A DNA stretch of 64,000 nucleotides from Ligustrum vulgare (taxonomy: Eukaryota; Streptophyta; Magnoliopsida; Lamiales; Oleaceae), in NCBI GenBank assembly GCA_963555705.1, contig OY743168.1, forward strand, positions 18,234,139-18,298,138, in the 5' to 3' direction. Both the position numbers and the translations under genes were made by a program. Below, one piece after another: positions 11,197 through 23,219 of the stretch (position 1 is its first letter; every line of letters starts with the position of its first letter). The notes under the pieces were generated by a model. That model was not told the DNA's origin. It saw nothing but the letters and a program-made list of their open reading frames with translations, and searched no databases.

Positions 11197-12984
11197 TCAG
11201 CTCATTACCTCAACAAGTTCAAAACCTCTCTCGATTGACGCCTTCACCGCGTCCATAACAAGCTGCGTCTTCCTACTAAGGGCAGGCCACTTCTTGTCCG
11301 GTTTCAACCCATCAAATTTAATGCTTCCGACCAACCTAGAAAACTCCCTCACCATAAGGGCTTCCTGAGGAAGTTCTGTCATGATAATGTGCTCACTCGG
11401 CTTTGGCTCCCACCCCGTCACCAGCTCCGTGAATCCCGATTTCACAGCTGTCGTGAAGGAAGCGCTGTCCTCCACAAATGGGATTACGAAGTCGTGAACG
11501 TGCAAAGTTCCATTTGTTCCAACAACTGTCACATCCATTACAGTGTCGGTGAAGAATGAGCAATGGAAGGTTGCTACTTTCCCGTCTTCCCAGTGCAAAG
11601 AAGCACCGCATTCTAGGATCACTCCTGCTTTGTTTAAAACGGGGCCACGCAATGCAAGTACGGATTTGGGCAGCTGAAAATCGACAGCCCACAAAATTGA
11701 TCTGATGCAATACCATCCAACATCACCAAGAGCACCCAGTGCATCTAGATCCGGCTTCACACGAATATCATTCTCGAGAAAATCTTGATCCCCTGCAAAT
11801 GTAAGGCAGCTATGTATCTGCAAAATAAACAAGTTTATCAAATTCATGAGACTCTTACAATGAACAATTAATGTAAAGAGACTCCAAAGAGTAAACTGGA
11901 AGAGCATTTTTCATCCTCAGGGCTTTCAAAAGATGAAGAACAGCAAGAATCCACTCTAATTTGTTCACTAACAGTGTCCTTGCTAAGAAACTATAGCATG
12001 TCTGGCATAGCTTAAAAGAAAGTCAAATTTACTTTTGAGTAATTTTTTTGTTCCAAACATGGTTGGATAGATTTTTGTTTCTTAGCCCTAATTATAATCT
12101 CAAAGTCAACGATTAATTTTAATGCTGCATAAATCTCAAGTCAAAGTCAACTATTAATTTTAATCTCACATTTTATGTGATTCTCGACTTTTCATCTACA
12201 CATTTCATCAATTTTTATCAAAATATACTAAAATGTGATTTTAATCTATACCAACAGGGGCTTACTCTTATAATTCAAAAAAAAAAAAAAGGAGATTATT
12301 TGGTACCTTGGTCAGACACTAATTGAACTCTTTCAGACTATTTTCCCAAATTAAAAGAAAATTGTTCACAATTCTTTCTTACGAACAAAAATTGACATGA
12401 TTAATTGAGAGATTGAAAAATGGAAATGCAAAATCTTAAGAAACATTTGGACAAAAAATAATATGCATTAAATTCAACTAAAAATCATATAACTAACAAG
12501 TAATTCGAAGCGAACTTACAAATTTCAGTTCACCAAAGAGGTGGGAATTCGAGATGAATTCTTTCATTTTAGCCGTCCTTGGGTGGTGCATCCACATGGT
12601 AGCGTCCATGAACTGCACTCCGTTGGATTCACACGCCTCGAGAATCAAATCTAATTCTTCAACATTCAGCGCCACGGGCTTTTCCAACAGCACGTGCTTC
12701 TTCTTCTGGGCAGCTAAAACTGCCCACTTCACGTGTAGGCTGGTGGGCAGTGGCATATACACGGCATCGACTTCTGGGTCATCCAAAACGGAGTCGTAGG
12801 AGCCGTAGACCCGGGCCGAATCAGGAAATCCATTTTCTTTGGCGAATTTGGAAGCTTTTTCGAACGAGCGGCTACCCACTGCGGCTAGGGTGGAGTATTC
12901 GTAGAGAGATACTGCCCGAGAGACTTTTCGGGCAATCCCGGCGCAACCCACAATTCCGAATTTAATTGGCTGCCGGTCGGCCAT
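11197..12984 (-). CDS. Gfo/Idh/MocA-family oxidoreductase (At4g09670-like)
   Basis: There are two exons on the minus strand: 12984-12520 (155 codons, start MADRQPIKFGIVGCAGIARK) and 11817-11197 (206 codons plus TGA at 11199-11197). They are joined by a GTAAGT donor and a CAG acceptor in phase 0. The 361-residue product has an N-terminal Rossmann fold (FGIVGCAGIA dinucleotide loop at residues 9-18), the HVLLEKPVAL segment with the family's EKP motif, and a C-terminal beta-sheet dimerisation/substrate domain (FAGDQDFLENDIR, LGALGDVGWYCIRSILWA, then SEHIIMTELPQEALMVREFS). This is the usual length for plant members. These enzymes are NAD(P)-dependent and cytosolic by lack of any signal; the substrate of this plant clade is not established. 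I chose the inner methionine at 12984 because it starts the conserved domain; an upstream in-frame ATG at 13077 would add 31 unconserved residues. The intron is 702 bp. Confidence 0.93.
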
Positions 12985-13156
12985 TGTTTGGACGTAAAAA
13001 ATTGTAGGAAGGGAGACAGACAAATGAGTAGTTTGCAAGTGATGCCAAGATTGGGCGATGTCAATGTGGATGCTCACTCAACCATTGAACTTGAAGCCGT
13101 CAACTGATAACATTTTACATTTGGTGGATTTATTTTATTATTTTGAATAATGTTAA

Positions 13157-13280
13157 ACATACAAAATACATGACACATTAGATGACAAATCACTTATATA
13201 TATAGGAGGAATCCACCGCGTGCGGACCCCCTTCCATGTAAGGAGTGTGTCATTCAGTGTGTAATCTATTTTGTGTGTGT
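13157..13280. mobile_element. MITE-like inverted-repeat element, 124 bp
   Basis: The left end ACATACAAAATACATGACAC and the reverse of the right end ACACACAAAATAGATTACAC form terminal inverted repeats that continue for about 35 bp with mismatches. A short unique centre includes CCGCGTGCGGACCCCC. The duplication is unclear. It lies upstream of the oxidoreductase start. Confidence 0.5.
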
Positions 13281-13785
13281 AGCATAATCCTATTATTTTT
13301 GAATGTCCTCGTGAAAATTCCATTTTTACTTGTATTAATCTAATCGAATTTTGCTGCATGTGCAATGATAATTTATACATTACAACACCTTCTTTTTTTT
13401 TTTTGACAAATTCTCGTATACAATTACAAATTCATCCAAATTCCTCGTAAGAGTCGAATCAATGACCTCAAACTTGATAAAAAAATATCCGTCTACTTGG
13501 ACAGAGTCCTTGGTCAGTTTGATTATTATGGTAAGAAGAGAGAATGAATGGACTTTACTCATAGGATGGGGTCCATGGGGAAATGTCACGACTGAGGTGG
13601 CTCTTCTCGGTCCTACCATCCTATTAAAGATTTTCACGTGTATTCAATTGTTGAAAATACATTTTTTGAAGGGTGTGTAGTTTTTCTGCATCTTATTTAT
13701 GACGATGATTATTCTAGACTGATTCAAACTATGGTAAGTTGCAAGTTTAGCGATAATACGTCCATGCATTAATCGTATTATATAT

Positions 13786-14780
13786 TGATGAGTATAAATT
13801 TTATTCATATTCGAACCTTCACAAAAGTCTCAAGTCTGATCTCTTTGACAAAAAAATAATCTCTTAATCAAATATGTAATCCCGATGACCACCATAAATC
13901 TGAGAAAGACCTCAACTCCGACCACATGAATATCACCTTATATTATATTTTTTATTCTCGAGGAAGACCTCAACCTCGATCACCATAAACTCGAGGATGA
14001 CCTCGAGTAGAACACATGAATATTATCACATATTACATCTTGATACCCTCGAGGAGGACTACAATCCTGACAATCATTTATATCCCAAGCATATCATTTG
14101 TCCTCATCTTCGAACACTTGAATATTCAGCCACGTCATATCTTGGTACTCCCGAGTAACATATGAACCTCAAGGCCGAGCACTTGAACATTACACCATAA
14201 ACCATATTGAGAACCCCAAGGAGAACAATTCCGAGGAGAATATACCCTCGATCACACTAAAAATGCCCATGGTGAAAACGTTGCCCCGACCACTCACAAT
14301 ATCCCGAGAAGATATATCTCACCAAAAAGGTGTATGATGTGCTCGGGGCACATGATGCTCGGGTCACGCCTCTCGTTGGTCGTGTATGACTCAATCTGAC
14401 ACGTGGAATTTACAACCTCCTAATCCCGATAGAACTCTTCTTCCAACAGAACCCTATTTGAGACTTACAACCTATCCCAAATAATTAGGAAGATGATTCT
14501 CAAAATGACTCATGCCTAGTTTCAAACACCTTAGTCCTACAAGAATTCAATTACACACCTCTATAAATAATCGTCTCTCAATCACAATTCAGTTATCACA
14601 ATTATATCTACAATTTATAACCTCTTACATAAATATTTTTCCTCCTCTTTACTTACTTAAACATCAGAGGGGTGACGAGGACACACCTTCTCGCCTTTGT
14701 TGCAGATATTCGAATATCCAGATTGTGCTTGTACGCTACTCAAGCTCGAGAAATTAATGTGCAAATTTTTGGCATTAACA
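13786..14780 (+). repeat. Solo LTR, 995 bp
   Basis: The sequence runs TGATGAGTAT...GGCATTAACA (TG...CA ends) and is flanked by TATAT at 13781-13785 and 14781-14785. The duplication is low-complexity. The body has LTR-like features: repeated CTCGAGGA(A/G)GAC phrases near 13960-14060, a CTATAAATAATC TATA-like box near 14560 and a pyrimidine-rich downstream part. No internal coding region adjoins either end, so recombination to a solo LTR is the likely history. Confidence 0.6.
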
Positions 14781-15294
14781 TATATTTTGTCTGGACCAAG
14801 TATACAAAGTGCATAAAATCAGGGAGAGAACATCCTCTAATGGAGCATAGCTGGTTCCTTAATCAATTTCAATCTTTTAAAAATATTTCTTATTACAAAA
14901 ATAGTTATTAATAAAATGACATCAATAACCTTTTAATATAATGAGAAAATCTCTCACCAATTTCCACCTCCATGATTTTTCTATAATTTCACGGGTAGAA
15001 AAAAAATCATAAAATTCTGTTGAGAAATTCTATCTCCTTGATTTTGAGTTAATCGATGGCGTGCGGTGACGAGTTTAATGCTGAGGGTTTCAATATGGAA
15101 AACTGAAATTTATTCTGTCTCCATGATTTTGAGTTTTTGAAACTAGTTAGTGAAATTAAAGCTTCGGTGATCATGGAAAATCATTATTTTTTGAAAAATT
15201 GTGTTGTTTATAAACAAAAAAAATATTATTTTATCAAATGAATGCTAAAAACAAAATAGTTGAAAAAAAAAAATTAAAAAAAAAATTTAAGTTT

Positions 15295-15450
15295 CTGTTT
15301 GTTAAAAGTTTTTTGTTTAAAAATATATTTTTTTATGTTTTCTAGGTAAAATGTGTGGTTAAAAAATTGAGAGAAAAAATATATGTGGTTAAAAAGTGAT
15401 TTAAGGAATTGTGTAGAAAAAATATGTTTAAAAATATGTTTACCAAACAA
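15295..15450. mobile_element. Tourist-like MITE
   Basis: The ends CTGTTTGTTAAAA and, on the reverse strand, TTGTTTGGTAAAC are inverted repeats. The interior shares AGGTAAAATGTGTGGTTAAA and AAAGTGATTTAAGG segments with other copies in this window. Exact borders and duplication are not clear. Confidence 0.55.
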
Positions 15451-15561
15451 AAGCACTCATAATTTGAAAAAGAAAGAAAAAATAAAACAAAAAAACTAAA
15501 GATAGCGCTTACTCCTGCGCTCCAAGCACATGAGACCACCAGTGGTACATATATATATATA

Positions 15562-18099
15562 CTAGTGAATCATCCCGTGCGATGCACGGAAAAAAACGTC
15601 TGGATAAAAATGTTCCTACGCGAAATTAAATGAATAATAATAAATAAATAAAAATTGCGAGGTATATTGCATCAAATTTATGATATTTTAGGTTTTCAAT
15701 ATTTATATAATGTAATTATTTTCTGATTGAAATTATAATTTAGTATTGATTATCTCAATTTTTAGTTAAGTATAAATTGAGAGACAACTTATATATTGTT
15801 GTGAAAAAATATCACAAAATCTGAATTAAAATATAGTAAAGAATATCTTGGCATGGTTAATTAGTTTTTAAAATTTTAAAATTAACTGTTAGGAAAAAAA
15901 TCATTAATAACTATATCATTTCAAACAATATAAATAACTTTATTAATCGTTAATGTTAAAAAATGTGATATGAGACTTTTTGGAATAAGAAATTAATTAA
16001 GAATTAAATATAACTGTCATTGAAATTATTTTGACAAATAATGCGATATAGAAAAGAACTTTAATATGTATATGTAATAAATAACTAAAAAATAGGATTT
16101 ACCTATAAAAATTTCAATACAACGTGATTTATAAAAATACGAATGTGTATAAATTTTCGATATAATTTTAATTGAGAATTTGACATTGAATCAGTATGAC
16201 TGAACCAAATATTTACATAAAATTATGACCAATAAAAGATCACAATTATTACAAAAAATTAATTACGTATTAAATGTAATTATGTATAAAAATATTTAAT
16301 AATTTAATAATACGCTATAAAAAATAGCTCCAATTTTTAGATGTACTAAATAACTAAAAATAAGATTTTTTATAAAAAAAAAACTATGCGTACTGTGATT
16401 TATAATTTAGTACTCCCTCGGTCCCATAAAAATAGTTATCTACTCATTTTCACACAAATTAAGGACAAAATGGAATATAAATATTAACTTCACTCTTAAA
16501 AAATAAAGTGGACTATCCTTTTGGAACAGACGAAAAAGGAATAGTGGACTATCTTTATGGGACGGAGCGAGTATTATCTATTAATAAAATTTCGACATAA
16601 TTTTTAACTGAAAATTTTAATTTGGATTTTTATGACTGAACACAAATATTTATTTGTAAGATTGAAAACATTAAAAGAACACTTTTTTTATGAAAAGAGA
16701 AGTTTCGACAAAAAAATTCAAATATATATAAGTAAAAACAAACAAATTATCATTCTTATATCATACAAAAATAAAAAAACAACTTCTTGGTAAAAGCAAA
16801 TTTTAAAAAATAATAATTTAAGTTTTTGTTTTTATTATTTTTTATACAATGTGAAATACATTTTCATCCAATATATATACTAACCTATGAATAATATATT
16901 TTTTCTTCACTCAACGGTCGAAACCATTGACATATCTATCCAATCTAAAACTATTCTAAATAGCCCAATATTAGTTAACACATTGCAACCCTAACAGATA
17001 AATCTAGAATATAATATAAATAGACTATTAATAAATCCTCATATTCCAGTGTATCGTTGTTGTGATGAGGAAGAAATCTGTGTTTTCTCAGAAAATCCAT
17101 TAACAATCATCTTGTATTATCAGACTATGTCAAACTAAAAACGTCATGTGATTTGAATATTCTCATATCGTGTTTTCCTATAAGATTTACCATCGCACCA
17201 AAAAATTCCGTTAATAAACTGTGGTTAAACCAAAAATTGCAAGAAATCTTTGTGGATCGAAGATTCTTCGACGAACTCCTACTCATATCCAACCTGAAAA
17301 AGATAAGATCTAGTAGATCCATTATTAGTCCTAATAATTTTGTATTTTATACCGTTTTCGAAGCTTTCTGTACAATTTATTGTTTTAATATTTTTTCTTT
17401 TTTGTCAGAAATCCAAATATATGTTCAACGACTCAAAATATCACAGATCTTGAAGAAGAGAGTAGTGCCAATCCTTTTTACATTTTCAAAAATAATTTAC
17501 ATTTTTTTATTTTCAACTGGTTTGTAATATTATAATAACTAATAAGCATTGTCACCTCATCAGAAATTTTGAACCATAAAACGTGATAAATAGAAGATGG
17601 AGTGGAGGCCATGTTAAACAATACACATTTTTTCAAAGAAATAACTCTTTAATTGAATCTTTTATTATTGTATATGTCTTCATAATAATTATATATAGCA
17701 GAGATGAAAGAGGTTGAACATTGGGAAACGGGAAAAAAAAGAAACAAATTTCTGAAAAAAATAAAAAGGAAAAAAAAAAAGAAAATAATTGTTTCCAGTG
17801 TGATTAGGGGGCGGGAAATAGAAGCCATGTAAACACAATAAATATTAAAGACTGTAAGTAGACGTCAGCAATTTTGAAAATGATAAATAAATATTGAAGT
17901 CCTAACTATTTTTGAAGTGGGATTTGAAGTTGATTATTGGGTGGGGGATATAAGCAGTGTGAACATGATAAATATTGAAGTACCCAAAAATCGAAAAAAA
18001 AAAATGAAAAAGAAAAATTCTGCACAAAGCACAAGAGTTTTGGAGGGAAACTGTGTTGTTGACTACCATTGACTCAGCTACTTTAATATATTATATAGA
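15562..18099 (-). mobile_element. Non-autonomous Helitron, 2.5 kb
   Basis: Read on the minus strand, the element starts TCTATATAATATATTAAAG (from 18099) and ends with a GC-rich hairpin (CCGTGC-ATC-GCACGG), a 9-base spacer and CTAG at 15562. The flanking bases are A (15561) and T (18100), so insertion between A and T without duplication is as expected for Helitrons. The interior is extremely AT-rich, contains a Stowaway MITE, and shows no Rep/helicase coding. The open frame at 17153-17527 has no recognisable domain. Confidence 0.75.
16413..16571. mobile_element. Stowaway MITE nested in the Helitron
   Basis: The termini are CTCCCTCGGTCCCATAAAAA and, on the reverse strand, CTCGCTCCGTCCCATAAAGA, which is the signature Stowaway (Tc1/mariner) inverted repeat. 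TA lies on each side (16411-16412 and 16572-16573). Length is 159 bp. Confidence 0.9.
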
Positions 18100-18111
18100 T
18101 ATATTATTTTT

Positions 18112-18225
18112 AAAAAAAGATAAGGATATATTTGTATATTTATTGTGATGTGTTTATAAAAAATTAAATTTTATTAGTAATGGTAATATAATGTGGTGGA
18201 AATATATTTTCTCAAGAAATAATAC
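18112..18225. repeat. Fragment of the Mutator-like MITE family
   Basis: The phrases GGATATATTTGTATATTT, TTTTATTAGTAATGGTAATA and TAATGTGGTGGAAATATATT closely match the right end of the elements at 37990-41155 and 43329-44700. Only this end is visible. The Helitron inserted immediately to its left may have split the copy. Confidence 0.5.
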
Positions 18226-18399
18226 GACTCCTCTCCATCGTTATTGAGGTACGCATCAAGGAATAACAATGTAATAAAATCATTTTTCCCTGCGTAATTA
18301 TTTAGTATGAAACAATATTAGAAGTTAAATATCTTACTCGGTTTTTCTTAATACTAACATATATTTATACCAAGATAAATTTAAGGAGGCCATGTCAGT

Positions 18400-18566
18400 A
18401 GTGACAGATCCAGAAATTTTGTTCAGTTCGAACGGACATCAATAAAAAATTTCCAACTATGAAAACTTGTGGACATGTGAACGCGCGGAGGTCAGTGCCC
18501 TCACGTAACATGAGCAGAAATACTATGTTCGCATGGATCCTTGTATACTTCATTCAACCATCACTG
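18400..18566. mobile_element. hAT-type MITE, 167 bp
   Basis: The ends AGTGACAGATCCAGAA and, on the reverse strand, CAGTGATGGTTG are flanked by ATGTCAGT (18392-18399) and ATGTCTGT (18567-18574), an 8-bp duplication with one mismatch. The terminal motif resembles the widespread plant CAGTGACGGATCC-type hAT derivatives. Confidence 0.6.
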
Positions 18567-18595
18567 ATGTCTGTTTTTACAATCGTGGAAACTAA

Positions 18596-19362
18596 GGCTC
18601 TATTCTCTTTGCTGTTTTGAGATCGTTTTCTGTTTTTATTTTCGAAAACACTAAAAACGCGTTTTGAAAAAAAAAAAAAAAAATTGTACATAAAACGCAA
18701 AACGCCCAAAACCTCGTTTTGAGCGTTTTGTGTGTATTTCAGCAAAAAATGTTCAAAACGTGGAAAACGCGTTTTGAGATTTTTTTTAAAGAAATATCAT
18801 AACTTAGAACTAAGCTTAATATAATTTATTTATTTATTTTTTTTTTTTTTTGAAAATTATCCTAACTTAGAATTAAGCTTAAATAAAGTTTTATTAAATT
18901 CAATATCAACATTACAAAAAAAAAAAAAAAAAGTGAAAATTCTTGTTATATTTCAAAAAATGTCTTGATAAATGGACTCTAGTGGTTTTGAAAGAACTTG
19001 CATTTTCTGGATTTTAATAGAATTAGAGCTTTCTCAAATCCCGAATCTGATCAAGCTGTGTTAATATAGACTCTTAATGCTCACATTAGTATGTTGTATA
19101 TAACCATATTTTCAGTGTATTGTGAAAAAAAATTTAAGTTTGAGTCAGTAGTATTCTGCAAGCAAATTAATTAAAAATTGTTTAAGTAGTGTTCTGCAAA
19201 ATTTCAAACAGGACGTATTTTTTAACTTTTCATTTTCAAAAACAGTTTTCAGAAATGACAAACCAAACACGTTTTCAGCAAATTTGAAAACAAAAATAAA
19301 AACAGGAAACACAACATTTTCGAAAATGAAAATACAAAATAAAATACAAACAGAACGCCACC
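18596..19362. mobile_element. TAA-flanked inverted-repeat element (Harbinger-like), copy 1
   Basis: The left end GGCTCTATTCTCTTTGCTG and the reversed right end GGTGGCGTTCTGTTTGTAT are similar inverted repeats with the flanking triplet TAA on both sides (18593-18595 and 19363-19365). TAA duplications point to PIF/Harbinger. A rearranged copy in opposite orientation lies at 42100-42810. There is no transposase. Confidence 0.6.
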
Positions 19363-19365
19363 TAA

Positions 19366-20178
19366 GGCTCTGTTATTTTTATTGTTTTCAGCCAGTTTTG
19401 AGTTTTAGATTTTTGAAAATATCGAAAACGTGTTCACTTTGCCCATTTTTAGAAATGCGTTTTCCAATTAAAAAAATACAAATGAAACTCAAAATGAGTT
19501 TATTGCATTTTGAATTTTTTTTTTTTAAAGTAAGACACTACCTTCACTTGAAATTCTTATGTTATTTTGCAGTTATATATGAATTCGTGTTAAGATTTTT
19601 TTAATTTTTTTTGTAAATGTGCGACACTTCCTTCACTTGAAGTTTTTATGTTATTTGCCATTATATATAGATCCATGTTAAAAAAAATTATTATTATTAT
19701 TTTTTTTTAAATGTGAGACGCTTCCTTCACTTGAAATTCTTATATTATTTTGCCATTATATATAGATCCATGTTAAGTTTATTTTTTTTTTTATAAATGT
19801 GAGACGCTTCATTCACTTGAAATTCTTATATTATTTTGTCATTATATATAGATTCATGTTAAGATTTTGTTGGTATATGGTTGAATTTTTATTTAGTTGA
19901 AACAATATTAATGATGAATTTATTGACATAAAGAACAACTGATTTATTGACATTAAAATTAATGTAGTTTAACAAATCAATCATTTTTTACATATAAAAT
20001 ATCACAAAATAAATATATCAGAAAATTACAAAGTAAACGCATTTTTCAATTTTCTATTTTTGAAAACAGTTTTTCAAAATTATAAAGATAACATGTTTTC
20101 AGCAATTTCAAAATAAACAACCAAAATCCAAAATTCAAAACTCAAAATTCAAAATCGAAATACAAAGAGAACGGTCCC
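19366..20178. mobile_element. TAA-flanked inverted-repeat element (Harbinger-like), copy 2
   Basis: It starts GGCTCTGTTATTTTTATTG right after the TAA that ends copy 1, and ends AAAGAGAACGGTCCC followed by TAA (20179-20181). The two copies share one TAA, so one inserted exactly at the border of the other. It contains a minisatellite at 19520-19865. Confidence 0.6.
19520..19865. repeat. Minisatellite, about 3.5 copies of a roughly 110-bp unit
   Basis: The unit contains GACRCTTCCTTCACTTGAA, then TTCTTATRTTATTTTGCC, then ATTATATATAGATCCATGTT and a poly-T run. It begins near 19530, 19621, 19713 and 19801. The units differ mainly in T-run length. Confidence 0.75.
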
Positions 20179-20815
20179 TAAGTCTCGTACAAAAAACTCC
20201 CTTGGAATATGAAAAGAGCAAAAGAAGATCCTTGCATGAATTAAAATCACACTTGTAAAGGTATTCCATTATATTGAATGAGGATCCTAACGGATTTTAG
20301 TCATATATATCTGTCAATGCAATCCCAAATGATGATTTATGGGACTAATGTGATCAAATAAGGTAACCTCTAGGTATCTGAATCTTCGATTATAAGAATA
20401 TTTTCTTATCAAACACTAGTACCTTATCATCCACGTTCTCAACACTTATAAATAGTAAATACAGAGGCAACTGATAAGTTAAATGTACGTTCTCTTGGCA
20501 TAACAAATAAAGCACACTATGCACGATAGAATATCCTAAACTTTAGTGTCATTGCTCCGTCTCGTTGTTCTCACATCCCATCTCTCCCCCATATATACAA
20601 CTTGTTCCGGCATTTAACTTGATCGTTGGAGAACAAACGGTCATCAGTTCCTTATTGATGCCTAACGGGTGTACCAATATGCAGGTAAAAGACGAGACAT
20701 AGAGGAAAGTCTTGAGACCTGTTGATTGGCTATAGATGAGTTGATTGGCTATAGATGATGTTTTTCACCGCCAACACTTGCATGAATACTTCACCCAAAA
20801 TTCATGGTTTATTAT

Positions 20816-20981
20816 CCGTTTGGTAAATGTACTATATTTAATTTATAAATCAATTTATAAATCACACAATTTTTTAAACCACTTTTTAATTACATTTTTC
20901 TCTCTTCAATTTTCAATAACTACTTTTTACCTCAAAATTATAAATAAATCAATTTATAAATTAAATAGTGTTATCAAACGG
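20816..20981. mobile_element. Tourist-like MITE
   Basis: The ends CCGTTTGGTAAATG and, on the reverse strand, CCGTTTGATAACAC are inverted repeats followed by matching AATTTATAAATC blocks inside both ends. The interior has the family's CACTTTTTAATTACATTTTTC segment. Confidence 0.6.
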
Positions 20982-21159
20982 AAACATCAGCGTTATACTT
21001 CAGCGATGCTCTTACCTATGCATCAACCTATGACAGCTCCCACAAGACTCACAACAGCAATTGCTACGCGCCTGCCAGCTGATCATCTGGCTGCAAAGTT
21101 AGTTTCCTAGGTATTGGATAACGGCACGTAAAAAAAGGAGAGCTTTCGATTTCTTACAA

Positions 21160-21300
21160 TTCGTTCCGTGAACTTTGTTTATAATCGACACAAATTTCAA
21201 ATAATTTTTTAATCACACAAATTTTCTCTTTTTAATTTTTAACAACAAATTCTACCTCGACAACATAAATAACATTAATCATTACATGTTATAACACTTC
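21160..21300. repeat. Degraded MITE of the GTTATAACA group
   Basis: The left side has TTTGTTTATAATCGACACAA, and the right side CATTACATGTTATAACACTT. The same arrangement recurs at 22042-22170 and near 22570-22660. The ends are too eroded to place exactly. Confidence 0.35.
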
Positions 21301-21317
21301 CCGACAGAGTCTAGTAT

Positions 21318-22034
21318 TAGAGGTGTCAATCCGGGTGGTCCGGGCCGGATCGACCCGCCAATAAAAAACCCGGTAAGGCCCGCTTGAAAAAAAACCCGCC
21401 CGCTGCGAGTTACGGGCCGATTACGGGTCAGCCCGCAAATTTTGAACTACAACCCAGGCCCGCCGCTGGCCCATGCGGGTCGCGATTTGTTTTGATTTAG
21501 CCCGTATGAATAAAAACATATATTTTTCATATTTATAGCAAATTTTTTGTCAAGTTTCTAAATACAAATGATTAAAATGATAAATTCATATTTATACCAT
21601 AAAATATTTACATAGAATTTAAAATTATAGTTTATGTTATATAAATTACTTCTAAATTTGCAAATTTAAATAAAATATAAACAAATAACAATTAAATGAT
21701 AAATGTATTTCTAATTACTATTGTCAAAAAACATTATTTTTTTAGCTATTAGGGAGAAAAAAAAATAAGATTTTACTTTAAAAGTTGTATTAGAGTTTCT
21801 AGAAGAAGAGAGATTTTCAATGTTACCATATTTAATAAAAACAGTTTATTTTATTTTTATTTTTACGGGCCAGCGGGTTAACTGCGGCTCGCGAAGGTTT
21901 GACCCGCAAAACCCGCGGTTCACAACTTCTTGACCCGTGAACCGCCCGCACAGGTCATGGGTCGGCCCGCGGTCCCTGATCAATCCGGACCGGTTTTCAC
22001 GGGTCTGGTCGGCCCGTCCGTCTTGACACCTCTA
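21318..22034. mobile_element. hAT-type non-autonomous element, 717 bp
   Basis: The perfect 12-bp terminal inverted repeats are TAGAGGTGTCAA and TTGACACCTCTA. The flanks are TCTAGTAT (21310-21317) and TCTAGTGT (22035-22042), an 8-bp duplication with one mismatch. The ends are GC-rich and mutually complementary (GGTCCGGGCCGGATCGACCC on the left, CGGTTTTCACGGGTCTGGTC on the right) around an AT-rich core. Confidence 0.88.
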
Positions 22035-22232
22035 TCTAGTGTGTTCGATAAATTTGTATTATAATCAACACAATTTTCAATACCACTTTTTAACCACACA
22101 TACTTTCTCTCTCCAATTTTTAACTACACATCTTACTTAGAAAACACAAATAACACCAATCATTAATAGTAATAATGGCTCTGTTTCTGTTACTGATGCC
22201 GTTGCTTTTCAGAACTTTTAGGTCTAGCAAAT

Positions 22233-22389
22233 CTGTTTGTTAAAATCTTTTTATTTAAAAACATATTTTTTTATGTTTTCGAGGTAAAATATGTGATTGA
22301 AAAGTGAAAAGATAAATTAAGTGTAACTAAAAAGTGATTTAGAAAAATGTGTTGTAAAAAACTTGTTTTTAAACAAGTTTGCCAAACAG
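22233..22389. mobile_element. Tourist-like MITE
   Basis: The ends CTGTTTGTTAAAA and, on the reverse strand, CTGTTTGGCAAAC are inverted repeats. The interior GAGGTAAAATATGTGATTG and AAAGTGATTTAGAAAAATG match the other members. Confidence 0.6.
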
Positions 22390-23219
22390 TAAACTGGAAA
22401 TTTTGGGCCATGGAAGAAGACTTCCTTTTCGACAGAAGGTCTAAAGACGTTATTGTACGACCATCAGTCACAAAGATGAAATCCAGGCGCTGTTCTTGAA
22501 ACACGAAAGACATCACGCGGCTGAAAAGTATATAGAGCAAACAAACAAAGACTATATATATATATAACAGAGTGTGTTCGGCAAACTTTTATCATAATCA
22601 ACACAATTTCCAACATCAAATAACACTAATCACTATATGTTATAACAGTTGCCAAACACAAGCATAAATGTATTGAAATTTAGTCAAGATGATTAATTTG
22701 TCCGATAAGCACGTGTTAGCAAAGTGTACGAGCCTATTTATAGATAGGTTGCTTCGTACCTTAAACCATTTGAAATTGAATTTGACCACTTCATATCTCT
22801 AGTTTCTTTTTCTTACTAGTGATACGAATTCTTCATACCATTTTCTTTTCAAAAATGCTACTTGTATATGTTTGTATGTTGATACGAAGGTTGACAATAA
22901 GTGACGTGGAAGTCTGAGGAGTGTCCTCCAAGTGGGAATCTTTGTCCACCACGTGGATAGCGTGGTGGCTAAAGACGCATCATCTTTCCGGTTAGGAACA
23001 GAAATCCTCAACTCACTCTTGGAGGATCACGGCAATTCAACCAACATAACAAAATTTAAGTTCAATTACCAACTTAAAACAAAATGAAATTAACTAACAT
23101 GAAATTTCGCTAAAAATTTAGTCATCGCCAATGTATTTTGTCGAGTGACTGTTCATTATTTTGATACTAAACACCAGATCAAAACTTACAATTTACATAT
23201 GCATATAGATAGCAACATA
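22390..23219. other. Intergenic stretch downstream of the NAC gene
   Basis: It contains a degraded MITE near 22570-22660 and otherwise no supported gene. The right end presumably includes the NAC 3' UTR, since the NAC stop is at 23220-23222. Confidence 0.45.

Noticed and set aside
11393..11716. Second minus-strand protein in the oxidoreductase region
   Set aside because: It is out of frame with the conserved C-terminal domain in the same DNA and shows no family features.
13380..13680. Overlapping plus and minus frames near 13.5 kb
   Set aside because: Both strands are open over the same bases and neither shows recognisable motifs, so no gene was called.
21318..22034. Palindrome-based replication origin or regulatory hairpin
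   Set aside because: The complementary GC-rich ends are explained by hAT termini and the 8-bp flanking duplication.
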